Source: a bacterium SCSIO 12844 (GTDB lineage: Bacteria; Pseudomonadota; Gammaproteobacteria; Francisellales; Francisellaceae). From it: a DNA stretch of 64,000 nt. Where the stretch lies: assembly GCA_024397935.1 (NCBI GenBank), contig CP073743.1, positions 1,798,001-1,862,000 of the forward strand. The letters run 5' to 3'. The position numbers and the translations under genes were made by a program. Position 1 is the first letter of the stretch. Every line of letters starts with the position of its first letter. Positions 1-13,500 of this stretch are shown one piece after another. The notes under the pieces were generated by a model, which was not told the DNA's origin, searched no databases, and saw only the letters and a list, made by a program, of their open reading frames with translations.

Positions 1-1587
1 CTACTTAAGCTTAACGAGCCACCAAACTGATCACCGCCTGTCTCTCCTGATAACGTTAAGCCCATTTGATTCCAGCTTGAACCATCCCATTGATAGACTC
101 TAGCATTATTAGCATTAATCGCACCAATTGCTACAATTGAGCCATCTTCACTTGCAGATACTGCATAACCACTTTGAGCACCACTTGTACCAACTATCAC
201 ATTACCTAATTGTTGAATATTAATAAATTCTACTTCTGGTGTATCTTCAACTCCTGTAACATTAATTAAAACAGTAGCTGGATTTGATACATTACTTTCA
301 TTATCTGATACTCTAAATTCAACAATACGCTGAGTTGTATCTGGATTAACTAAATTATTATTAACATAAGTTACTAAGCCTAAAGCACGCTCATAATTCT
401 CTATCGTATCTAAACCTGTAAATGTTAAAGTTCCCGATGGAGTATCAAAACTACCGGTGATATTACCTAAATTTGTAAATCCTAATATATCTTCTCCTGA
501 TACATACGTACCGCCACCTATAATAACCGTCGCACTTAAAATATTCGTATCATCTAAATCAGTTATAGATACTTCTGAATTAAGCACTACTGCTGGATCA
601 CCTTCTGTATACTCAACTGGTAATGCTGGACTTGTTGATACTAAATCATAAACACGTACAACACCATTTTCTGAAGCTTGCTCATGTGGGATACCGACAA
701 CTAAGCGTTTTCCATCACCACTTATCGTCAATGAACGACCGCGAGCTGTTACTTCTGAACCTTCTCCTGAATAAGGCGCATTAATATCAAAGCCAACTTG
801 TAACCAATCACTACCATTAAAGTCATAAATTCTAACCTGGTTGGTATCAAAACCTAAATCATCATTTAATGGTGAACTAATGACTAAACGACTACCATCT
901 GAACTTAAAGAAACACTTCGCCCAGAATGATCACCTGCAAGTTCACCATCAATTTGACTGCCTAATTGACTCCAAATTGAATCTCCTTGATATTCATAGA
1001 CTCGAGTAAAACCACTATCTGTACCATTATCATCTCCTAATGGCGCACCAATCGCTAAACGATTACCATCAGCACTTAATGAGATTGAATAACCCCCTTG
1101 AACCCCTGCTGCATTAGTCTCAATGCCTGTTGCTCCACTAATATTAACCCAGTTTGCGCCATCCCAATCATAAATAACAACATGGCCTTCATCAGTTTCT
1201 ACATTGTCAAACTGAACTGAACTAATCGCAACGCGTGTACCATCTTCATTTAAGGCAACTGAATAACCACTTTGATCATTGGCAGTTAAGCCATCAATAT
1301 CTAAGCCTACTTTAACCCAACCTAATGTACTATTACTCCATTCATATACACGAACACTACCACTATTAATACCACCGTCATCATCATTTATTGCACCAAT
1401 GGCTAATCTTAAACCATCATCGCTTAATGCAACTGAAAAACCACCTAAATCAGCTGCTCCTGGACCATCAATATCTGCTCCTGCTTGAACCCAAGCACTA
1501 CCATCCCACTGATAAACCTTTACATGACCTATTTCATTACCAAAACTATCATCACCTATAGCACCGATTGCTAATGTCAAACCATCA
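1..1587. repeat. 1,587-bp unit 1
   Basis: First full unit in the window. Private variants are tatcacatt at ~196 (other units tatcgcatt) and gaatctcc at ~982 (others gaacctcc). Its start carries the cgagccacc and ataacgttaagccc variants also found in units 4 and 5; its end carries gctcctgga and gctcctgctt, shared with unit 2. Confidence 0.95.
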
Positions 1588-4500
1588 CTACTTAAGCTTA
1601 ACGAGGCACCAAACTGATCACCGCCTGTCTCTCCTGAGAGCGTTAAACCCATTTGATTCCAGCTTGAACCATCCCATTGATAGACTCTAGCATTATTAGC
1701 ATTAATCGCACCAATTGCTACAATTGAGCCATCTTCACTTGCAGATACTGCATAACCACTTTGAGCACCACTTGTACCAGCTATCGCATTACCTAATTGT
1801 TGTATGTTAATAAATTCTACTTCTGGTGTATCTTCAACTCCTGTAACATTAATTAAAACAGTAGCTGGGTTTGATACATTACTTTCATTATCTGATACTC
1901 TAAATTCAACAATACGCTGAGTTGTATCTGGATTAACTAAATTATTATTAACATAAGTTACTAAGCCTAAAGCACGCTCATAATTCTCTATCGTATCTAA
2001 ACCTGTAAATGTTAAAGTTCCCGATGGAATATCAAAATTACCAGTGATATTACCTAAATTTGTAAATCCTAATATATCTTCTCCTGATACATACGTACCG
2101 CCACCTATAATAACCGTCGCACTTAAAATATTCGTATCATCTAAATCAGTTATAGATACTTCTGAATTAAGCACTACTGCTGGATCACCTTCTGTATACT
2201 CAACTGGTAATGCTGGACTTGTTGATACTAAATCATAAACACGTACAACACCATTTTCTGAAGCTTGCTCATGTGGGATACCGACAACTAAGCGTTTTCC
2301 ATCACCACTTATCGTCAATGAACGACCGCGAGCTGTTACTTCTGAACCTTCTCCTGAATAAGGCGCATTAATATCAAAGCCAACTTGTAACCAATCACTA
2401 CCATTAAAGTCATAAATTCTAACCTGGTTGGTATCAAAACCTAAATCATCATTTAATGGTGAACTAATGACTAAACGACTACCATCTGAACTTAAAGAAA
2501 CACTTCGCCCAGAATGATCACCTGCAAGTTCACCATCAATTTGACTGCCTAATTGACTCCAAATTGAACCTCCTTGATATTCATAGACTCGAGTAAAACC
2601 ACTATCTGTACCATTATCATCTCCTAATGGCGCACCAATCGCTAAACGATTACCATCAGCACTTAATGAGATTGAATAACCCCCTTGAACCCCTGCTGCA
2701 TTAGTCTCAATGCCTGTTGCTCCACTAATATTAACCCAGTTTGCGCCATCCCAATCATAAATAACAACATGGCCTTCATCAGTTTCTACATTGTCAAACT
2801 GAACTGAACTAATCGCAACGCGTGTACCATCTTCATTTAAGGCAACTGAATAACCACTTTGATCATTGGCAGTTAAGCCATCAATATCTAAGCCTACTTT
2901 AACCCAACCTAATGTACTATTACTCCATTCATATACACGAACACTACCACTATTAATACCACCGTCATCATCATTTATTGCACCAATGGCTAATCTTAAA
3001 CCATCATCGCTTAATGCAACTGAAAAACCACCTAAATCAGCTGCTCCTGGACCATCAATATCTGCTCCTGCTTGAACCCAAGCACTACCATCCCACTGAT
3101 AAACCTTTACATGACCTATTTCATTACCAAAACTATCATCACCTATAGCACCGATTGCTAATGTCAAACCATCACTACTTAAGCTTAACGAGGCACCAAA
3201 CTGATCACCGCCTGTCTCTCCTGAGAGCGTTAAACCCATTTGATTCCAGCTTGAACCATCCCATTGATAGACTCTAGCATTATTAGCATTAATCGCACCA
3301 ATTGCTACAATTGAGCCATCTTCACTTGCAGATACTGCATAACCACTTTGAGCACCACTTGTACCAGCTATCGCATTACCTAATTGTTGTATGTTAATAA
3401 ATTCTACTTCTGGTGTATCTTCAACTCCTGTAACATTAATTAAAACAGTAGCTGGGTTTGATACATTACTTTCATTATCTGATACTCTAAATTCAACAAT
3501 ACGCTGAGTTGTATCTGGATTAACTAAATTATTATTAACATAAGTTACTAAGCCTAAAGCACGCTCATAATTCTCTATCGTATCTAAACCTGTAAATGTT
3601 AAAGTTCCCGATGGAGTATCAAAACTACCGGTGATATTACCTAAATTTGTAAATCCTAATATATCTTCTCCTGATACATACGTACCGCCACCTATAATAA
3701 CCGTCGCACTTAAAATATTCGTATCATCTAAATCAGTTATAGATACTTCTGAATTAAGCACTACTGCTGGATCACCTTCTGTATACTCAACTGGTAATGC
3801 TGGACTTGTTGATACTAAATCATAAACACGTACAACACCATTTTCTGAAGCTTGCTCATGTGGGATACCGACAACTAAGCGTTTTCCATCACCACTTATC
3901 GTCAATGAACGACCGCGAGCTGTTACTTCTGAACCTTCTCCTGAATAAGGCGCATTAATATCAAAGCCAACTTGTAACCAATCACTACCATTAAAGTCAT
4001 AAATTCTAACCTGGTTGGTATCAAAACCTAAATCATCATTTAATGGTGAACTAATGACTAAACGACTACCATCTGAACTTAAAGAAACACTTCGCCCAGA
4101 ATGATCACCTGCAAGTTCACCATCAATTTGACTGCCTAATTGACTCCAAATTGAACCTCCTTGATATTCATAGACTCGAGTAAAACCACTATCTGTACCA
4201 TTATCATCTCCTAATGGCGCACCAATCGCTAAACGATTACCATCAGCACTTAATGAGATTGAATAACCCCCTTGAACCCCTGCTGCATTAGTCTCAATGC
4301 CTGTTGCTCCACTAATATTAACCCAGTTTGCGCCATCCCAATCATAAATAACAACATGGCCTTCATCAGTTTCTACATTGTCAAACTGAACTGAACTAAT
4401 CGCAACGCGTGTACCATCTTCATTTAAGGCAACTGAATAACCACTTTGATCATTGGCAGTTAAGCCATCAATATCTAAGCCTACTTTAACCCAACCTAAT

Positions 4501-7500
4501 GTACTATTACTCCATTCATATACACGAACACTACCACTATTAATACCACCGTCATCATCATTTATTGCACCAATGGCTAATCTTAAACCATCATCGCTTA
4601 ATGCAACTGAAAAACCACCTAAATCAGCTGCACCTGGACCATCAATATCTGCTCCCGCTTGAACCCAAGCACTACCATCCCACTGATAAACCTTTACATG
4701 ACCTATTTCATTACCAAAACTATCATCACCTATAGCACCAATTGCTAATGTCAAACCATCACTACTTAAGCTTAACGAGCCACCAAACTGATCACCGCCT
4801 GTCTCTCCTGATAACGTTAAGCCCATTTGATTCCAGCTTGAACCATCCCATTGATAGACTCTAGCATTATTAGCATTAATCGCACCAATTGCTACAATTG
4901 AGCCATCTTCACTTGCAGATACTGCATAACCACTTTGAGCACCACTTGTACCAACTATCGCATTACCTAATTGTTGAATATTAATAAATTCTACTTCTGG
5001 TGTATCTTCAACTCCTGTAACATTAATTAAAACAGTAGCTGGATTTGATACATTACTTTCATTATCTGATACTCTAAATTCAACAATACGCTGAGTTGTA
5101 TCTGGATTAACTAAATTATTATTAACATAAGTTACTAAGCCTAAAGCACGTTCATAATTCTCTATCGTATCTAAACCTGTAAATGTTAAAGTTCCCGATG
5201 GAGTATCAAAACTACCGGTGATATTACCTAAATTTGTAAATCCTAATATATCTTCTCCTGATACATACGTACCGCCACCTATAATAACCGTCGCACTTAA
5301 AATATTCGTATCATCTAAATCAGTTATAGATACTTCTGAATTAAGCACTACTGCTGGATCACCTTCTGTATACTCAACTGGTAATGCTGGACTTGTTGAT
5401 ACTAAATCATAAACACGTACAACACCATTTTCTGAAGCTTGCTCATGTGGGATACCGACAACTAAGCGTTTTCCATCACCACTTATCGTCAATGAACGAC
5501 CGCGAGCTGTTACTTCTGAACCTTCTCCTGAATAAGGCGCATTAATATCAAAGCCAACTTGTAACCAATCACTACCATTAAAGTCATAAATTCTAACCTG
5601 GTTGGTATCAAAACCTAAATCATCATTTAATGGTGAACTAATGACTAAACGACTACCATCTGAACTTAAAGAAACACTTCGCCCAGAATGATCACCTGCA
5701 AGTTCACCATCAATTTGACTGCCTAATTGACTCCAAATTGAACCTCCTTGATATTCATAGACTCGAGTAAAACCACTATCTGTACCATTATCATCTCCTA
5801 ATGGCGCACCAATCGCTAAACGATTACCATCAGCACTTAATGAGATTGAATAACCCCCTTGAACCCCTGCTGCATTAGTCTCAATGCCTGTTGCTCCACT
5901 AATATTAACCCAGTTTGCGCCATCCCAATCATAAATAACAACATGGCCTTCATCAGTTTCTACATTGTCAAACTGAACTGAACTAATCGCAACGCGTGTA
6001 CCATCTTCATTTAAGGCAACTGAATAACCACTTTGATCATTGGCAGTTAAGCCATCAATATCTAAGCCTACTTTAACCCAACCTAATGTACTATTACTCC
6101 ATTCATATACACGAACACTACCACTATTAATACCACCGTCATCATCATTTATTGCACCAATGGCTAATCTTAAACCATCATCGCTTAATGCAACTGAAAA
6201 ACCACCTAAATCAGCTGCACCTGGACCATCAATATCTGCTCCCGCTTGAACCCAAGCACTACCATCCCACTGATAAACCTTTACATGACCTATTTCATTA
6301 CCAAAACTATCATCACCTATAGCACCAATTGCTAATGTCAAACCATCACTACTTAAGCTTAACGAGCCACCAAACTGATCACCGCCTGTCTCTCCTGATA
6401 ACGTTAAGCCCATTTGATTCCAGCTTGAACCATCCCATTGATAGACTCTAGCATTATTAGCATTAATCGCACCAATTGCTACAATTGAGCCATCTTCACT
6501 TGCAGATACTGCATAACCACTTTGAGCACCACTTGTACCAACTATCGCATTACCTAATTGTTGAATATTAATAAATTCTACTTCTGGTGTATCTTCAACT
6601 CCTGTAACATTAATTAAAACAGTAGCTGGATTTGATACATTACTTTCATTATCTGATACTCTAAATTCAACAATACGCTGAGTTGTATCTGGATTAACTA
6701 AATTATTATTAACATAAGTTACTAAGCCTAAAGCACGTTCATAATTCTCTATCGTATCTAAACCTGTAAATGTTAAAGTTCCCGATGGAGTATCAAAACT
6801 ACCGGTGATATTACCTAAATTTGTAAATCCTAATATATCTTCTCCTGATACATACGTACCGCCACCTATAATAACCGTCGCACTTAAAATATTCGTATCA
6901 TCTAAATCAGTTATAGATACTTCTGAATTAAGCACTACTGCTGGATCACCTTCTGTATACTCAACTGGTAATGCTGGACTTGTTGATACTAAATCATAAA
7001 CACGTACAACACCATTTTCTGAAGCTTGTTCATGTGGGATACCGACAACTAGGCGTTTTCCATCACCACTTATCGTCAATGAACGACCACGAGCTGTTAC
7101 TTCTGAGCCTTCTCCTGAATAAGGTGCATTAATATCAAAACCAACTTGTACCCAATCACTTCCATCGAAATCATAAATTCTAACCTGGTTGGTATCAAAA
7201 CCTAAATCATCATTTAATGGTGAACTAATGACTAAACGACTACCATCTGAACTTAAAGAAACACTTCGCCCAGAATGATCACCTGCAAGTTCACCATCAA
7301 TTTGACTGCCTAATTGACTCCAAATTGAACCTCCTTGATATTCATAGACTCGAGTAAAACCACTATCTGTACCATTATCATCTCCTAATGGCGCACCAAT
7401 CGCTAAACGATTACCATCAGCACTTAATGAGATTGAATAACCCCCTTGAACCCCTGCTGCATTAGTCTCAATGCCTGTTACTCCACTAATATTAACCCAG

Positions 7501-10500
7501 TTTGCGCCATCCCAATTATAAATAACAACATGGCCTTCATTAGTTTCTACATTATCAAATTGAATTGAACTAATCGCAACGCGTGTACCATCTTCATTTA
7601 AGGCAACTGAATAACCACTTTGATTATTGGCATTTAAACCATTTAAATCAGAACCAACCTGTCCCCATGTAGATCCATTATATTCATAAACACGTACTTG
7701 ACCACTATTAGAACCACCACCATCATCATTAATCGCACCAAGGGCTAACCTTAAACCATCATCACTTAATGCAACTGAAAAGCCACTTAAATCGCCGCTA
7801 TTATTTCCATCAATATCTGAGCCTATCTGAACCCAAGCACTACCATCCCACTGATAAATCTTTACATGCCCACTTTCGGCACCAAAACTATCATCACCTA
7901 TAGCACCGATTGCTAATGTCAAACCATCACTACTTAAACTTAACGAGCCACCAAACTGATCACCGCCTGTCTCTCCTGATAACGTTAAGCCCATTTGATT
8001 CCAGCTTGAACCATCCCATTGATAGACTCTAGCATTATTAGCATTAATCGCACCAATTGCTACAATTGAACCATCTTCACTAGCAGATACTGCATAACCA
8101 CTTTGAGCACCGCTTGTACCAACTATCGCATTACCTAATTGTTGAATATTAACAAAATTTAGTTCAGGCTCATCATTAACTAGATTAATTGTAATATTAA
8201 ATAAATTGCCAACATTTATTCCACCATCTTCATCCAGTGCGCTAAAAGTAAAGCTATCTGAAATTGTGTTACTAGCATCATGGTCATAAGTTATTAAATT
8301 TGTATTTATATCGGTTTGGCTAAAGATATCATTAATACTTGCAGCAATACCATTAATATATAAAGTACCATTTGAAACTAAGCTATCTACTCGATAGGTA
8401 ATCGTATCTGCTAATACATCACTAAAAGCTAAATCAGCCGTTGCTATTATATTACCACTACTACCTTCATCAACGCTAATGGCTAAGTCTCCACCTGAGG
8501 CTGGGGCAACATTATTAACTACAAAATCTATTGTTGTATTATCTACTGTTGCACTTATACCTGTATGGCCATTATCTGTGACATTAACATGTAAGGTATA
8601 ACTATCATCGATTGTATCATCATCAGGCGCAGTATAAACTAAAGTATCTAGTAAATTTGCTACATCTGTTTTTGTACCTGTGAAGGTAATTGCATCCGCC
8701 ATACCATTACCACTACCACCAGCTACAGTCACATCACCTGCCAAACCATGACTAAAGCTGCCAAAGACCGCACCATCTAAACCAGTTAAATAAATACTTG
8801 CTGTTATATCATCGACATTATCTGTATCCCCTGCATCATTATCCGTAATACTAAAACCACTAAATGAAACACTATTGCCTTCATTAATTGCTGCTGGGTC
8901 GACTGGGTCATTGATATCGATTGGGTCATTAACTTCTGTAATATTAATCAATACGGTTGCAATATTCGAGTTATCATCACCATCATTAACAATAAACTCA
9001 ACCATTCTCTGTGTGGTATCAGGCCCATTAGATGTATTTTCATATGTAACTAAAGAAAAAATAGTTTCATATTCTGCTAATGTCACTGTATTTGGCGCAT
9101 TGCTTGTAAATGTTATGGTATCACCAGCTGGATTTATTGAACCTGTAATATTTGCTGTATTTGTAAATGCTAAAACATCTTCTCCAGAGACTAAATTAGT
9201 TAGTGTTACAACAGCGCTTTCAAGAAAAGTATCGTCTACATCTACAACTTCAAATAAGTTACTAAGTGCAACTACTCCATCATTTTCTGTATATTCAAGT
9301 ACATCTGTTATTGTAAATAAATCAAAAACTTGAGCATAACCTCTACTAGAAAAAGCGTGTCTTGAAGAATTAATTACTCGAGTTCCATCACCACTTAACT
9401 GTAAATCCCAGCCATATAACTCTCCAGAACCACCAAAAAACTGTACTCCTGAATAAATCCAGTCTGCTCCATCCCAATTATAGGTTCTGACAATTCCATT
9501 ATTTCCATTATGGCCAGTTCCACTAACAGCTAGCCTTGTCGCATCATCACTAACTGATACAACAGCACCAAAAGCCATACCTGCCTGAAAACCTGTCAAT
9601 GTATGTATCAGATTCCAGTTTATGCCATCAAATTGATAAGTGTAGACTTGGCCTAGGTTGGATGATACACCTGCTGCACCAACAACTAGTGTATTCCCAT
9701 CATTGCTTAATGACGTACTATAACCAAAAAAATGATTTCCTCCACCTGTTAATAAATCACTTCCTATCTGATTCCAACTACTTCCATCATATCGATAAAT
9801 TTTCACCACACCACTATTTGCTGGATTACCGGTAATTTGTTGAGAAGTTATTGCTACTGTATCACCATCAGCATCAATTGATACTTCAGTCCCAGAAAAT
9901 TGAGTACCAAGCCCATCAATATCACCAATTTGAGACCAAATTGAACCATCATATTCAAATATTCTGACATGCCCCTGATTACCAGTTGTATCATGCCATG
10001 CTGAAGCAGCAGCTACTCGATTACCATCATCACTAAAAACAGCAACAGAGCCAAATCGATCATGAATTAGTTCTGATGGGATATAACCACCATTCATTAA
10101 TACCCAATCAGTGCCATTAAATTCATAAATTCGAATACTACCATCAATGGTTCCACCAGGATGTTCATCACTTGCCCAAGCACCGACAACAACACGCATT
10201 CCATCAGCACTTAAATGAGTCGAATAACCTGCAAGCTCTGAAGCGGCCAAGCCATCTATATCAGAACCCATTTGAACCCAAGCAGTTCCATCAAACTGAT
10301 AAATTCTTACATGACCAGCTTCAGCACCACCATCATCATTTCTAGGTGCGCCTATTGCAATAATATTTCCATCACTACTTGTTGAAACACTCCAACCTGA
10401 CATATCGACTGCAGCTTCACCTAATAGGTCTCCACCAAGCTGAGTAACACCAAATGATAGTATTGGTGGATCATTAACCGAAATCACATCAACCAGTACT

Positions 10501-13500
10501 GTTGCAATATTTGACTCATCATCACCATCATTAACTGTAAATTCGATGATTCTTTGTGTTTCATCTGGATCTTCTGATGTATTTTCAAACGTTATTGTCT
10601 CAAGAAATGACTCATACTCTGATAATAAAGCCGTACCTATAAAAATTAAATCAGTTGCTGTTGATGCACCATCTAAAGTTAAGCCTAGACTTGTGAATAA
10701 CCCTAAATCATATGAAAGCACATCATCTGTTTGTGCGTTGGTTATTTGTATGCGAGCTGACTCTATATTTATATCATCTACATCTGTAATTAATAACTCA
10801 GAATGCAAAACCACTGCTGACTCATTTTCTGTATAAGTTATCATTTCTTGTAATGACGTTAAATCATACACTTTCACATGACCACTATCACTACCATTTC
10901 CATCATTACCTTCTGCACCAATTGCAAGGGTACTACCATCATAACTTAATGATACTGAACTATGTGTCGCACTATTATCATCTGCTGCCTCTCCATTTAT
11001 ATCAAAGCCTACTTGAATCCAATTAGAACCATTCCATTTATACAAACGTACATGACCACTATTATTACCATTACCATCATTTCCATCTGCACCTATGGCA
11101 AGTAAGTTACCATTACCACTTAAAGAAAGTGATCTACCAGAAAAATCATTTGCAGCCTCTCCATCTATATCACTACCCGCTTGTACCCAAGCTGAACCAT
11201 TCCAATCAAAAACACGAACATGACCACTTAAACTTCCATTACCATCATTGCCATTGGCACCGATTGCAACACGTGAACCATCTGAACTTAATGCAATTGA
11301 ATAGCCAAGTTGATCACCTGCTGCTTCCCCGTCTATATCTAAGCCAAGTTGAACCCAGTCACTTCCATCATATTCATATATTCTAGCATGCCCACTTTGA
11401 CTTCCATTTCCATCATTATGTTCTCCTCCAATAGCTACACGTGAACCATCTGAACTTAATGAGACAGACCAACCAAATTCGTCATTTAAAGCTTCTCCAT
11501 TTAGTGTTGAACCAATTTGTACCCAAGCACTACCATTCCAGTTAAATATACGCACATGACCATTTTGCCCAGCAGTACTTTCAACAGCACCAATAGCCAA
11601 ATAATTACCATCTTGATTAAAGGAAACTGAATAACCGGATTGATCGCCAGCAGCCTCTCCATCTATATCTGTACCAAGTTGAACCCAATTACTGCCATCA
11701 TATTCATATACTCTTACATGACCACTATCACTGCCATTACCATCATTAAGTGGTCCACCTATAGCTAGTCGACTACCATTTGCATTTAGTGTAATTGAGC
11801 GTCCAAATTCATCATTTGTTGCTTCTCCATCTATATCTGTACCAAGCTGCACCCAATTACTGCCATCATATTCATATACTCTTACATGACCACTATTACT
11901 GCCATTACCATCATTAAACCTTGCGCCAACTGCAACTCTTAAACCATCTGCACTTAATGCGACCCTGCTTAAACGATCGCCTGCTGCCTCACCATCAATA
12001 TCAGATCCTAACTGTTGAAAACCAATAAGTGCTAACTCAGGTGGATCATTAACAGGTATCACATCAATTAAAATAGTTGCAATATTTGAATCATCATCCC
12101 CATCATTAACAGTAAACTCTACTACTCTTTGTGTTGCATCCGGATTATCTGAAGTATTTTCAAAAGTTATTGTTTCTAAAAATGACTCATATTCTGATAG
12201 TAAAGCAGTGCCAGTAAAAATTAAATCTGTTGAAGTTGATGCAACATCTAAAGTTAAGCCCAAAGTGCCTAATAGTGTTGCATTATAAGAAAGTACATCA
12301 TTTCCTTGAGCATTGGTAATTTGTACGCGAGCTGATTCTATATTTATATCATCTACATCTGTAATTAAAATGTCTGAGCTAAGTACAGTAACTGGGTCAT
12401 TTTCAGTATAAGTAATATTATCTAAAACTGTGGTTAACTCATAAACGCGCACATGACCACTTGCTGAACCATTACCATCGTTAAAATGTGCGCCAATAAT
12501 CACTCGACTACCATCAGCACTGATTGCTGCACTCGATCCAAATCGATCTGCTGCTGCTTCTCCATCGATATCAATACCAAGCTGCACCCAGTTAGAACCA
12601 TCCCAATCATAGATGCGTAGATGACCACTATCTGTACCATTACCATCATTTTTTGAAGCTCCAATTGCCACTCGATTACCATCATTACTTAGAACGACAC
12701 TAGCACCTAAACTATCACCTGCAGCTTCTCCATCAATATCAACACCAGCTTGTACCCAAGTGAAGCCATTCCAGTCATAAATACGTACATGACCACTATT
12801 GCCACCATTACCATCATTTTGAGGGGCATTAATTGCCAATCGATTACCATCTGAACTTAACGAAACTTCCAGACCTGACCTATCTTGTGCTGCTTCACCA
12901 TCAATATCAACACCAGCTTGTACCCAAGCTGAACCATTCCAATCATAAACTTGTACATAGCCACTATCAGCTCCATTACCATCATTTAAATATCCCCCAA
13001 CTGCCACGCGATCACCTGCAGCATTTAATGATACACTTGCACCTAATTGATCTCCCGCTGCTTCTCCATCGATATCAGCACCCACTTGAATCCAACTTGT
13101 ACCATTGAATTCAAAAATTCTTACATGACCACTGCCTGCACCATTTCCATCATTTCCAACAGCTCCTATTGCTAGTCGACTACCATCTGAACTTAATGAA
13201 ACTTCTGTACCAAAATTATCAGCTGCAGCTTCACCATCAATATCAACTCCAACCTGAATCCAATTGCTTCCGTCCCAATCAAACACCCTAACATGGCCAC
13301 TATCAGCACCATTGCCATTATTTGATACTGCACCAACTGCTAGTCGATTACCATCAGCACTTAAAGTAACTGAACGACCAAAGCGATCCCCTGCTGCTTC
13401 TCCATCAATATCAATTTCTGCTTGAATCCAAGCTGAACCATTCCAATCATAAACACGAACATGCCCTGCATCTGGACCAGTACCATCATTATTCCATGCA

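Larger units (their letters stand above)
1..8155. repeat. 1,587-bp tandem repeat array inside the giant gene
   Basis: The same sequence recurs at offsets of exactly 1,587 bp: the string beginning ctacttaagcttaacgag is found at 1, 1588, 3175, 4762 and 6349, and a variant at 7936. 1,587 = 3 x 529, so every unit preserves the frame and adds one propeller (~1,150 bp) plus one linker (~430 bp). Units 1-4 differ at only about a dozen sites I noticed. Unit 5 matches to about 7020 and then diverges. Similarity ends near 8155. The array continues past the left edge. Confidence 0.97.

Noticed and set aside
457-7000. Recurring plus-strand frames of 64 and 69 codons at 1,587-bp spacing
   Set aside because: They are antisense shadows of the repeated coding unit of the giant minus-strand gene; the period explains their identity.
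1-8155. CRISPR array
   Set aside because: The repeat is 1,587 bp, coding and in frame, with no short repeat-spacer structure.
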